Source: Diplosphaera chodatii
Lineage: Eukaryota; Chlorophyta; Trebouxiophyceae; Prasiolales; Stichococcaceae
DNA: 64,000 bases
Assembly (NCBI GenBank): GCA_032358165.1
Contig: JAALGY010000038.1
Span: forward strand, 1,302,001 to 1,366,000
Direction of reading: 5' to 3'
Shown here: positions 48,101-58,720 of the stretch, piece after piece
Layout of the letters: each line of letters starts with the position of its first letter
How positions within the stretch are numbered: the stretch's first letter is position 1
Notes under the pieces: model-generated
Told to the model about the DNA's origin: nothing
Databases searched by the model: none
The model's input: only the letters and a program-made list of their open reading frames with translations
Translations under genes and position numbers: made by a program

Positions 48101-49631
48101 CAAGTTGGCACAGACTTGCTGTGCACCCTGGCGGCGCTGGAGGCAGCCTGTGTAAACCCAGCGTGCATTGTGTATATTGTCTGGACACTGCCGACCTCTG
48201 GAGCTGCAGCCCACCGTCGCTGTTTCTGCTCCCACAGGCAGAACAGGAGAACGAGTGGGGAACTGGCAATGTCCTCGTGGACCTGAAGCAGGATGGCGGG
48301 AATGTTCCTGTCAGCAAGGACAACGTTGAGGAATACATCCAGGTGGCTATACTGTGCGGCGGTCCATCTCATTTTCTCTCGCGGAACAAGAACACACATG
48401 CACTGTGGCCAGGGCAGGACATGACATGAGGCGGACCGAGCAAGAACGCACAACCTCGTGCATTGCAGGCGTATGCGCACTTCTTGCTGGTGGACTCGGT
48501 GGCTCCGCAGTTTGACGCCTTTCAAGCCGGCTTCCAGCAGGTGCTTGCGCATGTGTAGCATCCACAGCGCGCAACATGTGCCGCAGCCTCCTACCTCCGT
48601 GCAAGCCTCAGCCCTGGATTGCCCTGTCCATGTAGGTCTCGGATGGTCCTGCTATGGGTTTGTTTTTCCCCGAGGAGCTGGAGCTGCTGCTGTGCGGAGG
48701 TGCTGTCTTGATCCGCTTGCTCAACTGTTTAGTATACGCAATGGCTGCATGACCGCTCGCAGGGAGCGTCAGCTTGCTGGTGTATCGCCGGGCAGCGTCA
48801 AGCAGAGGGTTCAGACTGTCATCTCCTGGAAATGCAGGCAGAGACATGGACTTTGATGCGCTTGAAAAGAGCGCTCGCGTTGAGGGCTTTGAGCCAGATG
48901 CGGAAGTCGTCAGGTGCTGCAACTGGCAGCTGCTGCAGTTCTTGATGTGGAGATCAGCAAACAGCCATGTGCAGGGTACGGCATGACGGACCGTCTTAAT
49001 TAACACTTGGCACCATGAAATTTGCAGGTGGTTCTGGGAGACGGTGCACTCCTATTCAGATGCGCACAAAAGGTGTGCCAATGGCCAACATCCCACAAAC
49101 TCCATCAGGCCTACCTTGCGATGTGACCGAGGATGGCAATGACCACGATGCAATGCCTGCAGGCAGTTGCTGGCCTTTGTTACTGGCAGCGATAGGGTGC
49201 CGATCAATGGCCTGGGGGCGCTGCACCCACCATTTGTCATCCACAGGAATGGTGATGCCAGGTGCCCGCCGCTGAAGCATGTAGTTTCAATGTCGAGTTG
49301 CGCCGCCACAGGTCGACGCACAGGTTGCAGCTGGCAAGCCCTTTCATAGGCAACCCAGCTCCTTTGCACGTGCAGTGACCGCTTGCCAACAGCGCACACC
49401 TGCTTCAATGCCCTCATGCTGAGTGCTGGGTACAAAGACAAAGCAGCTTTGGAGCGTGCTTTGGCGGTCGCTATTGACAATTTTGAGGTACGCATCTCCT
49501 CCTGACACGTGCTCATGTGCCTGCGACCAGCTTGGCGCCGACTGTTTCTCAGCAAGGCAGTGCATCGTCAATGACAACCTCTGACGAGAGCTTCTCTCTC
49601 GTGTATGCTGCAGGGTTTCGGGCTGCAATGA
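45167..49631 (+). CDS. UBE3A-type HECT ubiquitin ligase, compact form
   Basis: Twenty-two exons (45167-45222, 45327-45453, 45556-45836, 45919-46027, 46126-46305, 46430-46513, 46605-46664, 46750-46880, 46997-47075, 47183-47320, 47426-47502, 47600-47654, 47816-47874, 47963-48086, 48238-48342, 48469-48540, 48636-48699, 48838-48913, 49028-49072, 49163-49261, 49376-49487, 49614-49631) give 716 residues. The C-terminal half is a full HECT domain: RRQQLLNDTVLQM, EEGVDEGGITKEFFQ, DFGMFTVDSETRILWF, KLVGNLVGLAVFNSVILDV, FPEELELLLCG, RQLLAFVTGSDRVPINGLG, and catalytic Cys about 683 in LPTAHTCFNALML, ending DNFEGFGLQ. The spacing and N-lobe are closest to UBE3A/HECTD2. The N-terminal half is helical and unconserved; I see no AZUL zinc finger. 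It accepts ubiquitin from an E2 on the Cys and transfers it to substrates. Intron 9 has a perfect GC donor (AAG/GCAAGT, 47076). Confidence 0.92.
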
Positions 49632-49823
49632 GACCTGGCCTGGTGACAGCCTGTGGCTGCCATTGCCTTCCTCTTGTACTCTGGGGGTCGCTCGCCTTGT
49701 ATGTGATTTGATGCGTGGTGCTTGTCACTGTCAGTGCTTTGCCTCTCCAACAAGAGCGTGTACATCATGCTAGCCAGGAGCAACTGTACACTGGCTTGAG
49801 CTGCGGCCCATGCGCTGGAAGGC

Positions 49824-50855
49824 TCACAAGATCACACCAGATGAACGTTCCAATGGCTCTGGCACTGTGAACAGCGAGGCATAATCTGACGAGTGCGTGG
49901 GCAGCAGCCCCATGCCATCGAGCTTGTACACAGCGTAGCCGAGGCCCAGCAACTGCATATGGGAGAGGAGTGTTGGCGCCCCCGGATGCTCACTATGCAA
50001 CGTGTCGGACAGCAGGCGTCAGTCTTCTTGCATATGCACTGACCTCTCTACACAACAAGTAAACACACCTGGATGGCGCAGAAGATCAGCTGTGGGCCTC
50101 TTGTCTTGAGCGCCTTGTCATCTTCTTGGAACACTGCATATAAGTGTCAGCACATGAGCATGCCAGACATCCTGTGCAGGGAGCAGGTCATGGCAGCAGG
50201 CTGCTGCAAAAGACAGAGGGAGATGAGGCCAGTGTGCAAGCACCCACTTTTGCCGGATGACAGAATGGCGGACAGCGGCTGGAAAACACCCGACATAGTG
50301 GACATCATGCTGAAGATGTGTAGCTGGCTGCCGCTCATCCACATCATGAAGCACAGCAGCCCGACGCTCTTGAATGCCCCGGTCGCTTTCTCCATGAGAG
50401 CCTGCAGAGCGAACAGCAGAAGCGTGACGACACAGGCGCCTCCAAAGCGCACAGATGTGCATCAGTGGCAAGGCTAGCACGTCAGCTCTAGCATCCACAC
50501 AACACGTGCTTGTTGCACGTCCGAAGACACCGACCCGCTGCTTGGCTGCCCGCATGATGGCCAAATTGACATCTGCACCACGTGCCGGCGCGCCAGCGGC
50601 AGCTCGAGTGGTCTGCAGTGTGCTACGACGCATGTCAGCTGCACTGTACTGTTCGACCTTTGACGTTAGGCAAACTCTGGATCGGCAAACTCTCCATCCC
50701 ATCACAACGCTCGTGTTGGGACACGGCAGTAGATACTAAATGCCTGCACCCACCAGCTGCTGAGCGGCCTTGTCAAAGCCTGGAGGCGCGGGCAGCTGCT
50801 TTGCTGTTGCACCGCTGTCGTTGAACTCGACACGCCACTTTCTGAAGTCTGTCAT
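49824..50855 (-). CDS. EMC4: ER membrane protein complex subunit 4
   Basis: Five exons read downward (50855-50754, 50612-50535, 50401-50248, 50133-50069, 49952-49824) give 175 residues. The start is MTDFRKWRVEFNDSG, then PAPPGFDKAAQQL. Conserved blocks are NLAIMRAAKQRALMEKATGAFKSVG, LLCFMMWMSGSQLHIFSMM, GVFQPLSAILSSGK and the C-terminal GYAVYKLDGMGLLPTHSSDY. Hydrophobic helices fit a multi-span ER membrane subunit. EMC inserts tail-anchored and multi-pass proteins into the ER membrane. The gene ends 192 bases from the end of the HECT gene, tail to tail, so the two 3' UTRs probably overlap or nearly so. All four introns are GT-AG. Confidence 0.96.
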
Positions 50856-51741
50856 GCCTCTCGTTGCGTGGCCAACTGCTCGTGCTGTTCCCCAGCACGT
50901 TCCGCACCTGTCGGACGCGCTGCTCAGGGCCCCGGGTGCACACTGATCACCGTGCTGCTGTGAAGAGGGGACACAAGGGACAGTACACAGGCTGCCTGTT
51001 CGACGCTAGCCCTGCTGCAGGGACCAGTTGCTCGTTGTAGCAGCCTTTGATAGGCGGTGAAGCTGCAGGGTGCAAGATGTACGGCGTCACAGAGAAAGGT
51101 GGCCACAGCTGACTCAGCACGGCAGAGCAACGCTGTTCTGGGGTGGACGCTCAAGAACTTCACAAGGGAATAAAAGTGACACACTGCTGTGCATAGAACG
51201 GCTTTGTGCTGAATGAACGTGTGACTGCAGTCATCATGTCAGCATGGAAATCCGAGTGGATCTGAGCAAGCAGGGGTGCCAATGATGGCCATGCTCTCTT
51301 GCTGTGTATGCACTGCATGGCTCATGTTATGCTCATATCTCGCAATACGTTCACAATCACGAGACCAAGTGCTGATTGAGAGCACAGCTTGTTGTGGGTG
51401 AGGGGCAAGCAGAATGCTGTCGCGCGGAGTCTGCTGTAGGAGCGCTTGCGGATCCAGGCGTGCCAGGAAGCTCATCTGCACTGTCTTGTGAACGTGAGGC
51501 ATCGATAGCCGTCTACGTGAGCACTTGCTGGGTCATCAGATTGGCATAACCAAACCGCGGCGCAAATGCTCAGCATGTGTGCCTGAGATTGCGGAACTGC
51601 TTTTGTCAGCACATCTTTCAGCTTGTCGGCTTGGACAGCGACGGAGTTTGACGCATTAGTGAGAGTCAGGGATCCAACGCAGTCCGCAAGCATGGCTTGC
51701 TAAGCATCTACGGACTAGGCAAGAAACGCCAATTGAACAGG
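50856..51741. promoter_or_regulatory. Divergent region upstream of EMC4 and the transporter
   Basis: About 890 bases between two starts. Only short, unconserved open frames are present (for example minus 51239-51502). No element recognised. Confidence 0.4.
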
Positions 51742-54168
51742 ATGGCAGACTCCACGCCCCTCTTGGCGGACACAGCGCCGTCTGCAGCAGGCGGCAATGT
51801 CGCAGGCAAACCCGCAGAAACGTCACGGCGGGCGCTTATATCAGCAGCAGCCACGCTCACGCTGTCCATTCTCGGCAGGTGTGCAACCGGAAAGCCATAC
51901 AATGGTCATGAGCGACATCTGTCAACATGTTGGCCCGATGTTGGCATGCACCCACGAAGCATATAGTCTGACTAACATCCGCCACACGCCTTTGCAGCTC
52001 GGTGCTGCCGCTGCCATTCGCCTTCTCACGCACCGGCATCCTACTCGGCCTCGTGACCATGGTCGTTGTCGGCTTCTGCAATGCGCACACGTGCATGCTT
52101 CTGCTGCGTGCGGCTGGCAGCACGGGCCACGACAGCTATGAGGGTGTAGCGGAGGCAATAGGTGGCAGGTCATGGAAGGTATTGGCAGGCGATTGAATGT
52201 CGGTGTCAGTGCCTCGCGCCTTCCATTGCCAGATAGGTCAAACATATTGCCATGCCGGCTGTGTTGCAGGTGTTCACACAGGTTTCCCTGTTCCTGCTGC
52301 TCTTTGGGACGATGTGCGGCGACTTTGCGCTGCTGCACGATGCAGCGCTGCGTGCTGTCAGCAAGCTGTGGCTTGGTGCCCCTCCAGGTACCGCATGAGT
52401 GCTGTGTCTCGAGAGCGTCTTCTCGATTGGCACTCAGCAAACTCATGAATTTGATCAGCCTCGGTTCGTGTGCGCAGTGTGGCTCCTGGCTGCCAATGGG
52501 CGTTTCCTGCTGACGGCCTTGGCAGTCGTTTTGGTGTTCCCCTTGTGTTGTTTGAGGCGAATGCGCTCGGTGAGCACACAGGTCTTGCATGACGCCCTGA
52601 ACATGATCTTCATGAGCGCATTAACTTTCTCCTCTGGGCTGAACCGTCTGTCAGAACTGATCGAACTTTCTGCGTGGCCTCCTGCAGCTGGAGGTGGCAT
52701 CATATTCAGGATTCGTTGTGGTCTGTGCAATCATTGCCATAGTCATTCATGCAGCCTACTCAGCGGGGTTTCCAGCCGTCCGCTCGGGCGAGCTGAAAGT
52801 TTGGTCCATGAACGTGAGCAGAAACCGGTGACTGTCTATCTTGGTGCCTCATGATGGTCCAGGCACAGTGCTGCAACCGATGTGCAGTGATACGGATGCC
52901 TCCCTTCTGCAGTGGACACCAGACCTACCAGAGGCATTTGCCGTCCTTGGCTTCGCCTTCTACCTGCACCCAATGGTAAGGAAACCGGGTTGAGGGTGTT
53001 ATCAGCTTCAGTGGCACTCTGACGGTCTCGACACTTTACTGCATGCCACTTTGAGGCTCTTGGCGACTAATCACAAGTGTCAGACGTTGACGCCATGACA
53101 ATGCAGCTCATGCCGCTGGTTCACGAAATGCCACGAGGCGATGTTGGGATCAAGCTGACACAGCAGGCGGTGAACATCGTTGTTATGGGTACGGTGTCTG
53201 GCTCTCCTCAAATTCTGCGCCCTCAAGTACAGATGCATCAAGCATGCCAGGCAGCCACTGTACCATGGGGCTGGCTGCGTGTCAATATCTGTCAGCGTTG
53301 TCACCCTCTGAACATTGCCACCTGCAGGCATTGCCATTGCTGTGTATGGCCTGGTTGGCGTGTTTGGGGCGGCACGCTACGGCCTGGCAACAGAGGGTGA
53401 CCTGCTCGTCAACAGCTGGCTGCACGGTCGAGCGGAGGGAGTGCTGGATGCTGTGCTGGTCGCCTACCTCGCGATCAGTATCCCGCCCATCCAGGTACAG
53501 TGAGCGACAAGTTGCAAGCTGCCAGGGGGCAGCCCATGGCACCATCCTTGACGAGGTTGTTATCACTGTGCTCGTTACTGCCCAGTTCGGACGCTCAGAC
53601 CGAACCCAATGCTGCCTGCCGCAACCTGCTGCGGAAGCTACAGAATATCGACACTCATCATCATGTCCGCAGCTATCGCTCCGGTACACGCTGGACTGCC
53701 TGGTGGCGGGCGAGGATGCGCCCTTCTCGCGGAGGCGCCATGTCGCGCTGACCACCGCCGCCGTGTTCAGCAGCCTTGCCGTGGCGCTGGCCTTTCCCGA
53801 CGCCGCCGAAAAGATCTTCGCCATCACCGGCGCCACGGCCGTCGCGGCAGTCTGCTACCTCATCCCGGTGGCGCTGCACCTCATGCAGCGACGGCAGGCG
53901 CAGACAGAGGTGGGCACAAATGCTGAAAGCCATGCACATTGTGCAGGGCAGTGCTGGTTGCGGTTTGCATTTGATTGGCGCCGTTCTCAAGTGAGAATCT
54001 CCATGCCTTGTTCGTCTGCAGGTGTTGCCGCACGATGGTGGCGGGCAGGAACAAAAGGGCTTCTGGTTAGAGGCACTGCACGAGGTGGTGCTGCCGCTGA
54101 TCGTGCTGCTGGTTGGCATGGGCGTCTCGCTGCTGGCGTTGAAGCCGCTGCTCTGGGACCGGCGCTAG
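51742..54168 (+). CDS. Amino-acid transporter, SLC38/AAAP family
   Basis: Ten exons (51742-51878, 51998-52178, 52270-52387, 52478-52569, 52688-52813, 52913-52975, 53107-53188, 53328-53494, 53673-53909, 54022-54168) give 449 residues. A short hydrophilic N-terminus (MADSTPLLADTAPSAAGGN) leads into a chain of hydrophobic segments: SVLPLPFAFSRTGILLGLVT, MVVVGFCNAHTCMLLLRAAG, FTQVSLFLLLFGTMCGDFAL, FLLTALAVVLVFPLCCL, SGFVVVCAIIAIVIHAAYSA, and others up to VVLPLIVLLVGMGVSLLALK, about ten to eleven spans. The motif DLPEAFAVLGFAFYLHPM joined to LMPLVHEMP is the typical central signature of the family. These carriers move neutral amino acids with protons or sodium across the plasma or vacuolar membrane; substrate and location cannot be read here. 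All introns are GT-AG. Confidence 0.9.
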
Positions 54169-54791
54169 CACGCAGTGCTGCCAGATCCTGTACAGTATCC
54201 AAGGGGAATAAAAGAGTTTCGTTCCCCTTGCAGTGTCATGTTGTGTACGGATTACCATCCCCTGGTCTGGGAGGAGAGTGTGACCCTCTTCAGACATGCC
54301 GGACATTAGCATCGGTCTACTGCTGATGGGTAGCAGTCGCTGTACGTGCAGCGCCGCCTGTTATCCATGAATTCACGCATGTCATCCATGTGACGCAGGT
54401 CACTCATCACTAGGGCTGAAACGCCTTGAAGTCTGCACGCACAGAAATATGAAAGCGTTCTGGCAGCCGGAAGGCCTGGCGGCCCTCAAGTTGCTTCCCT
54501 GCACATGCCCACCCGAGAGCAGCTGCAATTGGCATGTCCTGACAGCATGCGCACGATCACGATACATGTAATCGGATAGCACTTGCAAGAATCCATCTGC
54601 TGCATTCAGTAGATTGCACGCTTGCTCTCTAAAGTCTTGCTGTTGCCTGAGACCTCCATCACTTATACGGCAGCATGTGGTGGGACGACCGATCGTCAAT
54701 ACAACCATCCTCAACTGAGGTAGTTGACAGCATCTGCATTTTGTATCATTCAAATGCTCTTCGGGATCGTCACATGATCTCAGCTGACATC
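54169..54791. other. Intergenic spacer transporter / AspRS
   Basis: No gene is recognised. A TGTAA at 54567-54571 may end the transporter transcript, about 400 bases past its stop. Confidence 0.4.
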
Positions 54792-57700
54792 ATGTCCCAC
54801 ATGCAGCCGCAGAGCAAGGGTGGCAAGGCTGGCAAGGCAGATAAGAAGGCAGAGAGGGTGCGAGACCGCAGATTCGGAGGACATTGCATGGCGGCAGTGA
54901 ATTACTGCTCCTGACCCAGTCTCGATCGGGCACAGCGGCATGCGGCTACCTGCGGCAGTTCCCAGGAAGAGAGGTCATTCTGCATGCCGCATGTCCTGCA
55001 GGCAGCTGCACGCGCCAAGCAGGCGGAGGTGCCGACACAGCCGGACGCAGGCGACCCTCTGGGCTCGCAGTATGGCGACGCCAAGCTGGTGCGCAGCGAG
55101 AGCGTCAGCGGGCGCACCTGGACGCCCGTCGACGCCCTCACGCCCGAGCTGAAGGACCAGCACGTGAGCAGCATACACTTTGTCGAATTGCCACTGCGGT
55201 TGCACCATAGGCGTCATGTCGCATGCTGCACTCCACCGCAGCATGTCGGGCTGCCGTGTCGCAAGCAAGAACAAGCGACAGACAGTTTTGACATGACCTG
55301 AAGCACGAAAAGCGCTGCAGGAAGCCAGCAAGGAGCTTTGGAGTTGGTCCAAAGCACGCTTACCGTTCGCAGGTGCTGGTGCGCGGGCGGCTGCATGCGG
55401 TAAGGGGCAAGGGCAAGTCCGCCTTCCTGGTGCTGCGGCAGGGCGGCACCGGGGCGACGGTGCAGGCCGTCCTGTTTGTGGACGACAAGACCGTCAGCAA
55501 GGTGAGATCGCGAAGAGCAGTCGCGCATCCGTTGGATGTGTCGTGCAAGAGAACTGCCTGACCAGCAACTCCACATTGATCGTGGTCATATGGCGTGGCG
55601 TCGAACTCTTGCACCTGGCCCTGAGCCCTGGGGTGCCATCGTCGCCACAGGGGATGGTGAAATATGCCACAAACATCACGCGGGAGTCCATTGTCGATGT
55701 GGAGGGCCTAGTTGCAGTACCTGCAAACCCTGTGGAGTCATGTACGCAATCCCAGGTGCTGCCCTGATTCCGCTCAGGATGTCTCCGATGGCTGGGTTCG
55801 TGCATGTGATCGATCTCACGGCTCTCATGACATGTTGGCACAACCAAAGCGATACCAGTGTTCATACTCGGGTGCGGTGAACAGGTGGAACTGAAGGTGA
55901 CAGCTGTCAGGTGCATACACAGAGCGGCAGCGCTGCCGTTCGAGCTGGCAGATGCCTCACGGTCAGAGGCGCAGGTCAAGGCAGCAGAGGTACATCTGCT
56001 TTACCTTGGGACGGAAGCTTGGTGCTTGGATCACGCATGCTGCGACAGCAAGCTCTGGAAGCGCATGCCGAGCGAAGGTGGCGATGCACAGGCTGCTGGC
56101 GAGAAGTTTGCGACCGTTAACCGCGACACGAGGCTGGACAACCGGTGGATCGACCTGCGCACGGCCGCAAACCAGGCGGTTTTCCGGGTGCAGTCGGGCG
56201 TGTCTCAGCTATTCAGGGAGCTGCTGCGGTCCGAGGGCTTCGTGGAGATCCACTCGCCCAAGCTGATTGGCGGCGCGAGCGAAGGTGCGCTCCTCTGGAC
56301 GGCGGCCACCTGGTGGCATGTGCACCTGATGACTCCCACTGCATCCTCCTAAACACTGGACTCATCAGCAGGTACGCTTCGGCTGTTATACTCCAGGGCA
56401 AGAAGCTGCCTCATGGGCACCTCTTCCGTGTTGGGCATGATCGTTGGGCAGTCTCTGCCTGCAGGTGGCGCCAGCGTGTTCAAGCTGGACTACATGGGCC
56501 AGTCAGCATGCCTGGCGCAGTCGCCGCAGTTCTACAAACAGATGGCCATCTGCGCAGACATGGGCCGCGTCTTCGAGATCGGCCCGGTCTTCAGGTGCGC
56601 CCTCAGCCTGGCCTGACATCCTGGCTCACACGCGGTGTGTCGAGCCAAAGCTCAAAGCTCGCTGCTGAGCGTCTCAGGCACACACATCACCCTTTCTGTG
56701 CAGGGCGGAGAAGTCGTACACGCACCGGCACCTGTGCGAGTTCACGGGGCTGGACTTTGAGATGGAGATCAAGGAGCACTACTTCGAGGTGCTGGACGTG
56801 ATCGACGCCCTGTTCCGCCACATCTTCGAGGGCCTCACCCACTCCTTTGGTGCGCTGCGGGCCAGCGCCCGCTCCCGCCACCCCGATGATCATTTCGTCA
56901 ACCTGTGCAGTATGACCCAGTTGACTGGGGCAGTGGCCGCCTGTCGCTGGCGGCCACTGGCAGTGACTGCGGGTGGTGGCATGCGGCGCTTCCGGGGTTG
57001 CAGCGGATGCAGCTGGCTCACTGTCAGCCGTGTATGGTCAACGTGCAGCCAAGGAGCTGGCGGCCATCAATGCGCAGTACCCCTTTCAGCCGCTGAAATG
57101 GCTGCCAGAGACGCTGCGGCTGACATTTGCAGAGGGCATCCAGATGCTCAACGATGCCGGCTTCGAGGTCTGTCACAAGATGTCACAGCAGCTGGCATGC
57201 GCAACGCTGCTGACATGGCCTGGGCGCCCCTGCTTAAGGTGTGTATGTGCGCCGAGAGTCAGATTGCACATGGTGCAGGCAGATCCGAAGGGCGACCTGA
57301 CCACAGAGCTGGAGCGGCAGCTGGGGAAGCTGGTGGCGCAGAAGTACGGCACCGACTTCTTCATCCTGCACCGCTACCCGCTTGCGGTGCGCTGACTGAC
57401 TGCTGGCTGAAACATTCTCAGCGCTTGTCGCATGCACATCCCATCAGCGTCGGACTTCAGTTGCACCTGGGCCATGAAGCTGCAATGCTGCGGCGTGTGT
57501 GAGTGAGGCGCCACATGCCTTCACAAAGTTGCGTACCATGCGCGTACAAGCAGATGCAGATCTGTGCGATGACCTGCTGCAGGTGCGGCCGTTCTACACG
57601 ATGCCGTGCCCAGACGACCCGGAGGTCAGCAACTCCTTCGATGTGTTCATCCGCGGCGAGGAGATCATCTCCGGGGCGCAGCGCGTCCACGACCCGGACC

Positions 57701-58312
57701 TGCTGGCGGGTGCGCACGGCCCGTTGCATGCTGACACCGATTTACAGGAAGGTGCCAGTCCTGTCCAACGGCGCATGCCGTGCACGCGGATCTGACCCAC
57801 TGAGCGTGGGCTGCAGAGCGGGCAAAGGTGCACGGCATCGAGCTGGAGACCATCCAATCGTACATCGACGCCTTCAGGTCAGCAGTGATCCTAGTGTCTG
57901 TTCCAAATACTCTTCTTGCAGAGCTCAAGGTGCTGCTCGTTCTCAGCGGTCTGGTCGCCGTCTGTCCTAATGAGGATTCCCAGTTTGCAGCTAATAAAGC
58001 GACTCAGTGATGTCTGATATGTAGGTATGGCGCGCCGCCGCACGGAGGCGTCGGCGTGGGCCTGGAACGCGTGGTCATGCTGTTCTGCGCGCTGGGCAAC
58101 ATCCGGCTGGCCTCGCTGTGAGTACTGACCAAGCTGTTGCCACGCACTGGTGGTCTGGCGCATTGTGCATTGCCATCACTGGTGGATGATGGCATGTGCT
58201 ACTTGTATTGCAGCGATTGCAGCAACTTCATTCTGGCACAGCAACCCCGTACTGAATGTGAGATATTGCCATTGCCAGGTTCCCCCGTGACCCCAAGCGC
58301 TTGTACCCCTAG
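54792..58312 (+). CDS. AspRS: Cytosolic aspartyl-tRNA synthetase
   Basis: Fourteen exons (54792-54857, 55002-55163, 55373-55501, 55651-55755, 55885-55989, 56092-56284, 56465-56594, 56704-56849, 57028-57167, 57279-57386, 57583-57709, 57817-57877, 58025-58117, 58279-58312) give 532 residues. A Lys-rich N-terminal extension ([14 protein letters not shown]), typical of eukaryotic enzymes and helpful in tRNA binding, precedes the OB-fold anticodon domain ([20 protein letters not shown]). The class II core shows [12 protein letters not shown], motif 1 around [37 protein letters not shown], motif 2 [37 protein letters not shown] and motif 3 [13 protein letters not shown], ending [10 protein letters not shown]. 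The enzyme charges tRNA-Asp. No targeting peptide is visible, so the cytosol is inferred. All introns are GT-AG. Confidence 0.97.
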
Positions 58313-58720
58313 ACACTGGGTGTCGTCAGAAGGAGGAAGTGGGCCTAGCGTTGGGCTGTGGCTGGTGTTTGCAGCTGCAGTTGTCCCACACAGCAGGCGG
58401 ACTAAGCAGCAGAGGCGCCAACAGCCCGCCACGGGGTCACAGAGATGCAGCCCTTGCGACTACCGTACTGCACCGCAATCACGTGTGCCTTCAGATTGCC
58501 GAGTCTCAGAGCGAGCACTGGCAATGACCGGGCAACTGCAGTGTAGCAAGTTTGGTGTGGTTTGACCACGGCTTGGTACTTTCAGTAATGTGGTGGACAA
58601 CCCGAGAAACCCAGCACCCGGCACAATCTGTGCACGGACCTTGCAATGGAGTCAAAATTCTGCAGCCAAGCAGTAGGTTCACTGAGTGTTGCAAGCAATC
58701 AGAGAGCAGCATGGATCAGC
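58313..58720. other. Convergent spacer AspRS / OEP80
   Basis: No gene is seen; short open frames only. Both genes end here tail to tail. Confidence 0.4.

Noticed and set aside
53244..54326. Long plus-strand open frame of 360 codons
   Set aside because: It runs out of frame through transporter exons and their introns; the real transporter exons lie in other frames and carry all hydrophobic segments.
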